A DNA stretch of 25,863 nt from a virus, in the IMG/VR virus record IMGVR_UViG_3300035201_000186, positions 1-25,863 of that record; one strand, written 5' to 3'. Positions 1-6,880 of the stretch are shown one piece after another. A model generated the notes under the pieces. The model was not told the origin of the DNA and did not search any database. It was given only the letters and a program-made list of their open reading frames with translations. Made by a program: the position numbers and the translations under genes. Position 1 is the stretch's first letter; the number at the start of each line of letters is the position of its first letter.

Positions 1-6
1 AAACAT
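1..6 (-). CDS. Start of the next gene (two codons, continues outside window)
   Basis: ATG TTT reads off the left edge from position 6, overlapping the stop of the 27-residue frame as TAATG, the junction type used repeatedly in this operon. Nothing can be said about the product; a head gene would be plausible because no capsid gene occurs elsewhere in the window. Confidence 0.4.
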
Positions 7-89
7 TATTTACGTTTACCTTTCTTTACCTTTTTATATGGTACTTTCTTAGCTTTCCCTTTTGAAGAGCTAGTTTGATATTTAGGCAT
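6..89 (-). CDS. 27-residue Lys-rich peptide
   Basis: The ATG at 89-87 opens MPKYQTSSSKGKAKKVPYKK and the peptide ends VKKGKRK before a TAA at 8-6, giving 27 residues with a net charge of about +12. GGGAG at 99-95 lies 5 bases before the ATG, a good ribosome-binding site. The start overlaps the end of the 401-residue gene by 8 bases, and the stop overlaps another ATG (TAATG at 8-4). These junctions match those of the other genes here and argue it is translated. Such a basic peptide could neutralise DNA inside the capsid or bind an acidic partner. The function is unknown. Confidence 0.6.
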   Translation of the reverse strand: MPKYQTSSSKGKAKKVPYKKVKKGKRK

Positions 90-1287
90 TGGCACTCCCT
101 AATCCTGTTCTATTGCCAGAAAGAATGGCACCACCGCCACCTTTAAACTCTGCTGACCTACGTTCACTCCTACGTTTAAGCGTATCTGCAAGCTCTTGTC
201 CCGACATAGTGTCATAATCTACACCAAATTCTGCCGCCACACCATGAGTAGTCATGTCTAGATCCATCTCGCCTTGCTTCTCAAGGAAAAGATTCTCTTG
301 TTCTTTAATAGAACCGAACTTAGACCATATCTGAGACTGTTGAAGACCCAGTTTACCTATAGCTTGAGCTTGCGCTTCGTCGATAGGAGAATCTAAATCC
401 ATGTACATCTTAGACCAGCCACCTATCTCTGCTGTTTCAGCTTGGTTCTTTAAAGTAGTTAAGCTCTTCCAATCATTACCAAAAACTTTATCGTCTGGAT
501 CTAAGAAAGCCGCCATTAAAGCCGCATCGCCAGCAGGACCATACCATTGAGCGAAAGTATCTTGAACTTCTTTAGGTGCTTCGTATATTAAACGTGAAGC
601 TGTTTGTATTCTTTCTAATAATTCTGCGTCACCGACACTAGATATAAAAGATTCAGCTACAGCGCTATCAAGATTAACCGCGAATGCATCCAACCCGTAC
701 TGGTTGAACCATTGCTTCATCTCCCCTTCACGTTCAAGATATTCTCTAGGAGATGGGATATCTCTTCTCGTTTCATCCATGTCACGCATGTGTGAGATAC
801 CCGGAAATCTTTTCTTGAATGCTTCTTGGTCGTACATTTCTACAAGAGCTTGAGCGGCAGTAAAACTAGAATCGCTAGTGAATCTAGTTTCAGCCCATTC
901 CCATAGTTTAGTTATTGTTTCAGTGTCTAATCCTGTTTCTATTAGTGCGCCCATGAAAGCGCTTTTTAATGAAGTTAAAGAAAAATCAGAATCATCTTCG
1001 GTTTCTTCTTCTTCTCCTTCTCCTTCTTCTCCTTCTGGTATAAATGGATCACTTGCGTCACCAGTTAGCGTAGTAAGCGTCCCCCCTGTTGACCTAATTA
1101 CTTTACCTGTAGTATCAAATTTTATTTCAGAGTATTTCTCACTTGTTGGAACAAGTCTTCCATCTATCCATTCGTGGGTACCAGATGTTACAGCACCTTG
1201 CCCTGAACGACGCATTCTTAATCTAGCATCATCCATTGCTTGAAGCTCTTCTGGAGTTAAGTTACTTAAATCTTCTACAAAACTCAT
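82..1287 (-). CDS. All-alpha virion protein with FPG motif and acidic linker
   Basis: The 401-residue protein has an N-terminal domain (1-80), a strongly acidic linker (87-101, EGEGEEEETEDDSD) and a helical body. Residues 151-165 (MYDQEAFKKRFPGIS), then SPREYLEREGEMKQWFNQYG (179-198), and the segment ending AAFLDPDD (259-266) follow a repeated pattern in virion proteins of actinobacterial and uncultured phages: 'F-x-x-R-F-P-G...S-x-x-E-Y-x-x-x-E...G-L...V...E-L-x-x-R-I...Y-G...L-D-P'. The C-terminus has an exposed Arg-rich helix (KRRSERRSAEFKGGGG). GGAG lies 7 bases before the ATG at 1287. Function is not known; position suggests a virion or ejection component. Confidence 0.65.
   Translation of the reverse strand: MSFVEDLSNLTPEELQAMDDARLRMRRSGQGAVTSGTHEWIDGRLVPTSEKYSEIKFDTTGKVIRSTGGTLTTLTGDASDPFIPEGEEGEGEEEETEDDSDFSLTSLKSAFMGALIETGLDTETITKLWEWAETRFTSDSSFTAAQALVEMYDQEAFKKRFPGISHMRDMDETRRDIPSPREYLEREGEMKQWFNQYGLDAFAVNLDSAVAESFISSVGDAELLERIQTASRLIYEAPKEVQDTFAQWYGPAGDAALMAAFLDPDDKVFGNDWKSLTTLKNQAETAEIGGWSKMYMDLDSPIDEAQAQAIGKLGLQQSQIWSKFGSIKEQENLFLEKQGEMDLDMTTHGVAAEFGVDYDTMSGQELADTLKRRSERRSAEFKGGGGAILSGNRTGLGSANA
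95..99 (-). promoter_or_regulatory. Ribosome-binding site of the 27-residue peptide gene
   Basis: GGGAG on the minus strand, 5 bases before the ATG at 89-87. It is the main evidence that the very short frame is a gene. Confidence 0.6.
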
Positions 1288-2414
1288 TAGATAGCTCCGA
1301 ATGTTCTAAGAAGCTCTTGCGTAATATTACCCATTCTCATACTGTAATCCTGTGTTTGCTTATACTCTGGTTGTAACCGCGCCCAGTCTCTAGCTTCACG
1401 CGAATTCATAAACCTACGATCATCACCATCACCAGTGATAAGACTCTCTAAACCCTGACCGAACATGTTCTGCAAGTTAATCTCATCATCATCCAACTCC
1501 CAAGCATTAGCCACACTTGTAACAACAGGAGATAAATGGCTTTTCAAACTACCTAAACCACTTCTTGTGCTCGCATTAAAACTATTAATACGTTCCATTA
1601 TCGGAGAATTATGTAAGAAATCAAACTGATCCGCTACACGATTACTAATCATATTATAAGCGCCTTGCATATTCATATCTTCGCGTTTAATACGAGACAC
1701 CATATCCCACAACTCTTCATCTGGTATTGAAACATAATTATTATCAGCTAGTCTTTTTAATTCTTTATATAAATCACGTAAACTACCTTCACCTATTCTG
1801 AATTCGCCTTCTTCAGTAGCGAACCCTCGTGACGGAATCCATTCTTCTTCTATATAAGCATTAGCAAGATTCGGATCAAGCAGAGGTAACCCATATGGAC
1901 CTACCTTTGCAGTATCATAAATAAGATCTTCAATAAACTGTTCATCATATTCAACAGTTAGGTTGCCTTGCCAATCAGCGAACCCAAGATCTCTCAAATA
2001 CTGGTCAACATACTCTTTAGTGGTTTCAATAAGATTGTCCCACTCACCGCGAGGTGTGTCAGTCCCATAACGCATCTTAGTGATTGATTGCCAAGCTTTA
2101 TTCTTGTCTTGGTACCAACCTTGCCTATATAAATCCTCTTCAAATTCACGTATTAAAGCATCTTCACTAAGCCCAAACTTTTTGGGATCTGCTAGTTCAC
2201 GGAATTTTGCTTCCCATTTATCTATAAATGCTTTAACAATAGGCGCAATATGTGGATCTTCACCCTCTCCATCCCAACGCCCAAGCCAAGACCAACCTAA
2301 TATAGTACTAGCTGAAGGTGACGGTGGAACAGACGCATTAGGATTACCAGCAATTTGTTCCTCTGGTCTTCTAATATCGTCACGCCCTGTGTCGTGTCCC
2401 GGTGTGTGTGGCAT
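1287..2414 (-). CDS. All-alpha virion protein, probable ejection-module component
   Basis: The 375-residue protein has a short disordered N-terminus and is then predicted helical throughout. Residues 95-101 (LYRQGWY) followed by KAWQSITKMRYGTDTP, and the C-terminal ARLQPEYKQTQDYSMRMGNI with a final LLRTFG, resemble a pattern I recall from large virion or minor-tail-type proteins of actinobacterial and marine phages: 'L-x-x-T-x-W-Y...R...D-P' and 'P-x-W-x-x-T...L-x-x-x-F-G'. In those phages the following gene or domain resembles the next protein here, supporting a paired module. The start at 2414 follows AGGA. It ends in a TAATG overlap with the next gene. Molecular function is unknown. Confidence 0.65.
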   Translation of the reverse strand: MPHTPGHDTGRDDIRRPEEQIAGNPNASVPPSPSASTILGWSWLGRWDGEGEDPHIAPIVKAFIDKWEAKFRELADPKKFGLSEDALIREFEEDLYRQGWYQDKNKAWQSITKMRYGTDTPRGEWDNLIETTKEYVDQYLRDLGFADWQGNLTVEYDEQFIEDLIYDTAKVGPYGLPLLDPNLANAYIEEEWIPSRGFATEEGEFRIGEGSLRDLYKELKRLADNNYVSIPDEELWDMVSRIKREDMNMQGAYNMISNRVADQFDFLHNSPIMERINSFNASTRSGLGSLKSHLSPVVTSVANAWELDDDEINLQNMFGQGLESLITGDGDDRRFMNSREARDWARLQPEYKQTQDYSMRMGNITQELLRTFGAI

Positions 2415-2443
2415 CCTATTATCCTACTTCTTTCCTTGTCTTA

Positions 2444-5400
2444 TTAGTAGTCACGAGTTGTCGTATCTATTATTTCAATTAGCTCTTCTAATATTTCAAT
2501 TAGCTCTTCTTCAAACATTTTTGCAATGTTGCTTTGTCCTTTTTTATGGAATCTTGGTCCAGCTATATTCAATGTTTGAATATTATTATCTTTCATCCAT
2601 TCTATTAGTTCATCTTTAGTGGGGTTAACTAAAAAAGGCTTGTTATGATCCATTGCAAAGCCAACTGTTCGCATACTTCCGCTTTTTAATCCCCATTTCT
2701 TTTCAATATCGCGAAGTTGTTGGGGATTGTCTTGGCTGGGATTAGGATTTGGTTTAGCTGTAGGATCGTAAATTAAAGTACCATCAGCGTCTATAACATT
2801 CTGCTCAGTGCGTGGCAACCAGCCAGTCTTCGTATGTTCTGTCAACCCAAACTCAGTTGCTACTTCAGGATCAGATCTTTTACCTCTAGTTTTTGGATCA
2901 TAAACCAGTTGTCCTTTTGGCATTAAACCACCAGTTTCTAAACCAACAGCCTTAGCCGCACGTAATCCTGCTTGATCTATACCCATTTGACCACCAGAAA
3001 TAATTTTTGTTAACCCGCCTGCTTCTTCCCATTCTTCTCTATTAGCAAGTCTTATCTGTCTATCAGTGCGTAATGGTTCTTTTGCCTTAACCTCAACAAT
3101 TTTCTTACCTGTAATTGGATCTCTTTCAGGTATTTTATTATCAACAATCTTTTCAGTAGTTGTTTTATTATCAACAATCTTTTCAGTTCTATTTTGTTGT
3201 CTTGCTTTCCACCGTTCATACTCTGCTCTGTTCTTCATAGGTGGACTCATTTTTCCTCTAGGAGATCCTTCACCTAACTCTCTTGCAGATTGATCTTCAA
3301 GTTTTTTCGCTTCGTTCTTATTTTTAATTTTTTTAGGTTTACCCTGCCTGAACCCTATGTCTACTTTCTTAGGATTAGGATTTAAAAACTTAGGATCTAT
3401 ATTAAGTCTTCTTAAAGCTAACGCATTAGCTTCTATCTCATTCGCGACTGATACTTTACCAGTGGATTTATGTGTGTGACCTAAAGTAATATGCGCTCTT
3501 TCATGCTCCCAAACCAATGCGGCAAGACCATCTTCATTACGTAATGGCTGTTTTGGTTGAAGAGGATCTGGTTCTCTTGTTGTGATACCTAATTCTCTAG
3601 ACTCTTTTGCTTTATTAGTGTTATGCTTTAGATGCAATTTTTGGAACTGTTCAAAGTCAGTTAAATCTTCAAGTTTTATAAGTAGTTTTCCGTCACGAAT
3701 ATTTTGAAGAAGGAAACTATAATCAACACCAAGTTCAGCCATAATTTCAGTTTGTGCTTTACTGCCAGTCATTACAGGCTTAGGCTCAGGTCCATCAGGG
3801 AAACTTGTTGATTTATCCCATTCGCTTCTAACATTATCAAAATCCATTTCAACAATCTGTCTACCATCAGTCATTCTTGCCTGCCCCGGAGGACGAATAA
3901 CCCCACCTGTCGGTCCCTCTTTAACAAGTTTCTTTGTGCCTGCTTCAACTGGTTGTGATGTGCCTCTGACATCCATTAAAATCTCAGGGAAAGTTTCAGC
4001 CCAAAAAGAATCTCCAACATCGTGTGTGATTACTCCACTTGTTTCATCTAATGCTGTTCTAAAAGAATCAAGCTGTTTGTATTTCTCTTTAATTATGGCT
4101 CTCATCACAGCTTTATTTTCACCACGAGCAGGTTCCAGATTCATCTTTCTTGCTCTGTCTCTTGCTTGTTTACCTGTCAATCTTTGGAAACCATTGACAT
4201 ACTTTCCTGTCTTATGCGCTTGGTAAGCTCCTTCTGCTGTTAGATACTCTCGTCCTCCGAACGTAAATGTTTCTTCATGGAAGTTGCTTAGTACTGTGTT
4301 TTGTCCTTTTCCGTAATGGACATTAGTGATCTTTGGCGTTACAAGTTCAACAGCATTTTGATTTAAAACAATAACCTGATCGCCACCTGCCGCTTGAAAG
4401 AACTTTCTGCCAAGGGCGTTCCTCCCGTCAGCTAATTCATCAACATTACGAATCTCAATAATGTCGTATTTTTTTGACAGTGCATCCCAACCACTTTTAG
4501 CAAGTGTGTCATTTGCTTCAGGATTTAACCAAAGATTCTGATTTTTTCCGAGTGAACGAGCTTCTCTAAGTGCCGCTTCATATGACTCGCCTGAATCTAT
4601 AACAAGTTTTCGCGCTGTTGGCTTTATAGTGTACTCCACCGATTCGAGAGCCACTTCATCAAAACCTGTGACTTGGAACATCCACTCTTGCTTCTCATAA
4701 TCATAGACAGGAACAGCCCAATCTGGAGCTTCGTCTCTAGATACAAATGTTGGCACCTCATCGTTAGGTATTGTAGTTGGCCCTCCCCATCTTGTGTCAT
4801 CTAATGAAAGGTATAAACGATTCCCTGCAAATTTTCCTTTACCCGTCCCAGCAGCAACATTCTTGCCACCAGTTCCATACAAGGGAGGGCGCGCCGGGTC
4901 ATGGCCAGTTGCAAGAATACCTGCTCTCCCCTCGGCAGTAGTGAAATGTTTAAGCGGTTTGTCGCCCACTTTTTCTGAACGACGAATCTCTTGTTCTATT
5001 CTAAGTTCTTGTTGCTCAGTAAGTGGTTGTACGGGTTGATCTGGAGCAGGTGGTAGATCGTCTACAAATCCTACTCCTTCTGGGTTTTCACCCTGATAAG
5101 CATAATCGTACATTGCATCTTCATACTCTTCAAAAGTCTGATAATCTCTAGGATTAGGTTCTCTTCCTGCTTTCCGATTAGCTTCTGCCCTTTCAGCCAT
5201 TTCACGGTTTAACCTGTTGCCCGGTTCCATTGCGTCGATGTCAGCTTCAACAGCGTCAAGGAATTCATCTTCATTTGCGAATTGGAATAGCTCCCCTTGC
5301 TGTGGCGCATACTCATCAGGTAAAACAAAATCTGTTCTCCGCATAGACAAACCATCAGCTTTAGCAATTAGATATTCAGGAATGTTTAAAGTACCAAATA

Positions 5401-6880
5401 ATGTATTCAACTCTTCTGTTGTGAAAGCATCTGTATTAGGTATAACATCATCAAATTTTTCTGCAAGTAAATCAGAAATTTCTTGATGCCCTTCTGGTCT
5501 TCCAGCACCACCCTCTATAGCATCTAGATGCGTTTCAGGTTTCCTAATCCAACCACTTTGATTTGGTCTACCAAAACCGTCAAACGGAAACCATTCAGTT
5601 TTACCAGAATTTTGACTTGTTGATCTGTACCAAGGTTCTAAAGTTCCATCTGCTTTTTGAACTAAAACAAAAGATCTTTCTGCACCTATAGTCCGGCCTG
5701 CAAGTTCAGCTACACTCTCAGTTAACTCTAGCTCTACTCTTGTTAAGCCCGGATGACTACTTGTTGGTGTCACAGTTATAGGATGCGTAGTTTTTATACC
5801 ATTACCTAAATCAATATCAGGAGCCATCTCATAGACAGGTTCACCATGTTTTGGCACTTGTGTTTTAGGAACTTCAGGTTCTATCTTTGGCCCAATATCT
5901 CCCTTATAATTCGGTGCCTCTATAGGTATAGTCCCTCCAGAGGTAGGCATGTCCTCAAACGGTATATCAGGTCGTGTAGTACCATACTGTCCCCCTTCTT
6001 TTATTACAGGCACACCCGCTTCGTCGGGAAGTGCAATAGGTCGTGCCTCCTCTACTAGGTCATCTCCTCTTGCAACAGGATCAGCTAAATCTTTTTTTAT
6101 AAAATCACGTTCTGATAGACTGTAAGCTAATTTATATTCCCCTTGTTTCACAGCGGATCTATGCAAAGCGGCTTTAATGCTAGCAGTTAACGGTCTAGCA
6201 CCGGCAACTGTAACAATGTCAAACAAATCAAGAGCCATCCATAAAGCGTCTTGCCAATCATCTACAGCAACCCACTCATCAAACCAATTATCATGCTTGT
6301 AGGGGTTAGGTGCATACCCCATCGCTCGTTGTTCCCACCAGTTGTCTAAATTTCCCCATGCTTTCCCTGCGTAATCAGAAAAATCTGACTCGCCGAAACC
6401 TAGATCCTCATAAATTTCACCCCACATACCTGTGCTTAAATCCCATGCCCCTTTACCTATATCAAAAGCCATATTCACTGGATTTAATGATGCCGCTTGC
6501 TTCAGAAGGCTCCCACCAAAAGGGTTGAAACCGTCAGTTAGTTGTTGTGTCGGCGCACCAGTTTGATCCCACGCCCACTGAACCCCATCATGCGCGCCGA
6601 CTTCTTCCATCAAAGCAGTAAGATGTTCATAAGATATGAAGTTACGTTCATCCAACCAATTATTCGCACCAGCTATTACCTGATCTTCTGGTGAAGCAAA
6701 TGGTCCTTCTACAGAATAATCAGCAGTTTTACCCGCTTGCAAAGCGTTAGAAAGCATATTACTTAAAAATTCTTTATGATACAGGAGATTATCTATAGTA
6801 GGTTGAAACTGAGTATCTCTCCATGATTCTGGATTTAGATCGTCTGTAACCTCATTCGCTGTGAGCGTCATGAGTTCCAT
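2444..6880 (-). CDS. Multidomain polyvalent-type protein: ART-like, NADAR, HExxH and molybdenum-carrier/SLOG domains
   Basis: Numbered from the ATG at 6880, the product has about 1478 residues. Residues 1-250 are Trp-rich and helical, then come Pro/Glu-rich linkers. Residues 640-849 look like an ADP-ribosyltransferase fold: HFTT at 645, RLYLS at 688-692, and a final strand QVIVLNQNAVEL. Residues 851-979 are a clear NADAR (YbiA-like) domain: LSNFHEETFTF, YLTAEGAYQAHK, GDSFWAE. An HERAH motif (1126-1130) with a following EIEANALAL resembles ImmA/IrrE-type metallopeptidases. Residues 1292-1457 match the putative molybdenum-carrier/SLOG family: SGGQMGIDQAGLRAA, PRTEQNV, DADGTLIY, LNIAGPR. The frame extends to a TTG at 6898, but GAGGAA before the ATG at 6880 favours the latter; an ATG at 6871 is also possible. 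Its neighbours are virion-interior genes, so packaging and ejection are inferred. Confidence 0.85.
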   Translation of the reverse strand: MELMTLTANEVTDDLNPESWRDTQFQPTIDNLLYHKEFLSNMLSNALQAGKTADYSVEGPFASPEDQVIAGANNWLDERNFISYEHLTALMEEVGAHDGVQWAWDQTGAPTQQLTDGFNPFGGSLLKQAASLNPVNMAFDIGKGAWDLSTGMWGEIYEDLGFGESDFSDYAGKAWGNLDNWWEQRAMGYAPNPYKHDNWFDEWVAVDDWQDALWMALDLFDIVTVAGARPLTASIKAALHRSAVKQGEYKLAYSLSERDFIKKDLADPVARGDDLVEEARPIALPDEAGVPVIKEGGQYGTTRPDIPFEDMPTSGGTIPIEAPNYKGDIGPKIEPEVPKTQVPKHGEPVYEMAPDIDLGNGIKTTHPITVTPTSSHPGLTRVELELTESVAELAGRTIGAERSFVLVQKADGTLEPWYRSTSQNSGKTEWFPFDGFGRPNQSGWIRKPETHLDAIEGGAGRPEGHQEISDLLAEKFDDVIPNTDAFTTEELNTLFGTLNIPEYLIAKADGLSMRRTDFVLPDEYAPQQGELFQFANEDEFLDAVEADIDAMEPGNRLNREMAERAEANRKAGREPNPRDYQTFEEYEDAMYDYAYQGENPEGVGFVDDLPPAPDQPVQPLTEQQELRIEQEIRRSEKVGDKPLKHFTTAEGRAGILATGHDPARPPLYGTGGKNVAAGTGKGKFAGNRLYLSLDDTRWGGPTTIPNDEVPTFVSRDEAPDWAVPVYDYEKQEWMFQVTGFDEVALESVEYTIKPTARKLVIDSGESYEAALREARSLGKNQNLWLNPEANDTLAKSGWDALSKKYDIIEIRNVDELADGRNALGRKFFQAAGGDQVIVLNQNAVELVTPKITNVHYGKGQNTVLSNFHEETFTFGGREYLTAEGAYQAHKTGKYVNGFQRLTGKQARDRARKMNLEPARGENKAVMRAIIKEKYKQLDSFRTALDETSGVITHDVGDSFWAETFPEILMDVRGTSQPVEAGTKKLVKEGPTGGVIRPPGQARMTDGRQIVEMDFDNVRSEWDKSTSFPDGPEPKPVMTGSKAQTEIMAELGVDYSFLLQNIRDGKLLIKLEDLTDFEQFQKLHLKHNTNKAKESRELGITTREPDPLQPKQPLRNEDGLAALVWEHERAHITLGHTHKSTGKVSVANEIEANALALRRLNIDPKFLNPNPKKVDIGFRQGKPKKIKNKNEAKKLEDQSARELGEGSPRGKMSPPMKNRAEYERWKARQQNRTEKIVDNKTTTEKIVDNKIPERDPITGKKIVEVKAKEPLRTDRQIRLANREEWEEAGGLTKIISGGQMGIDQAGLRAAKAVGLETGGLMPKGQLVYDPKTRGKRSDPEVATEFGLTEHTKTGWLPRTEQNVIDADGTLIYDPTAKPNPNPSQDNPQQLRDIEKKWGLKSGSMRTVGFAMDHNKPFLVNPTKDELIEWMKDNNIQTLNIAGPRFHKKGQSNIAKMFEEELIEILEELIEIIDTTTRDY
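2471..2510 (-). repeat. Two exact 19-bp direct repeats at the 3' end of the multidomain gene
   Basis: TATTTCAATTAGCTCTTCT occurs at 2471-2489 and 2492-2510, a 21-bp period equal to 7 codons. It encodes a doubled EELIEI(L/I) helix just after the SLOG domain, extending the C-terminal amphipathic helix. Confidence 0.85.
2510..3007 (-). other. Putative molybdenum-carrier (SLOG superfamily) domain
   Basis: Residues about 1292-1457. IISGGQMGIDQAGLRAAKAV and GGLMPKG form the glycine-rich nucleotide-binding start. LPRTEQNVIDADGTLIY and TLNIAGPRFHKKGQSNI are the other signature blocks of the PF12694-type family, a branch of the DprA/LOG (SLOG) Rossmann-like fold. SLOG domains generally bind nucleotides or nucleotide-derived ligands. 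Confidence 0.85.
3133..3187 (-). repeat. Two exact 25-bp direct repeats in the linker before the SLOG domain
   Basis: TTTTATTATCAACAATCTTT plus TCAGT occurs at 3133-3157 and again at 3163-3187, a 30-bp period equal to 10 codons. It encodes TEKIVDNK twice. It looks like a recent tandem duplication in a linker. Confidence 0.85.
3404..3541 (-). other. HExxH metallopeptidase-like segment
   Basis: Residues about 1114-1159. ALVWEHERAHITLGHTH has H1126-E1127-x-x-H1130. Downstream ANEIEANALALRRL supplies candidate Glu ligands at 1148 or 1150, the arrangement of ImmA/IrrE-like and other polyvalent metallopeptidases. The core is short, so a full active domain is uncertain. Confidence 0.5.
3944..4330 (-). 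other. NADAR (YbiA-like) domain
   Basis: Residues about 851-979. LSNFHEETFTFGGREYLTAE followed by GAYQAHKTGKY is the hallmark N-terminal motif of the NADAR family. ITHDVGDSFWAE and ILMDVRGTSQ match the C-terminal motif. The family acts on ADP-ribose-related N-glycosides; members have been reported to remove ADP-ribose from guanine bases in nucleic acid. Confidence 0.88.
4334..4963 (-). other. ADP-ribosyltransferase-like region
   Basis: Residues about 640-849 of the multidomain protein. The candidate ART hallmarks are KHFTTAEGRAGIL (motif I with H645), NRLYLSLDD (motif II aromatic-x-S) and GDQVIVLNQNAVEL (final strand, where other ARTs place E or Q). Spacing is longer than in compact toxins. 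If real, it may be active or a degenerate NAD+-binding fold. The assignment is by pattern only. Confidence 0.45.

Noticed and set aside
878-1243. Plus-strand open frame of 121 codons
   Set aside because: Antisense to the 401-residue virion protein. The Ser/Pro-rich run is just the complement of its acidic linker.
2415-2443. Terminator or promoter in the largest gap
   Set aside because: Only 29 bases, with no inverted repeat, T-run or recognisable promoter boxes. It contains just the ribosome-binding site for the next gene.
2080-2619. Plus-strand open frame of 179 codons with a hydrophobic, Leu/Phe-rich end
   Set aside because: It runs across two well-supported minus-strand genes and the gap between them. 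Hydrophobicity comes from the complement of the Glu/Ile repeat at 2471-2510. Not a credible membrane protein.
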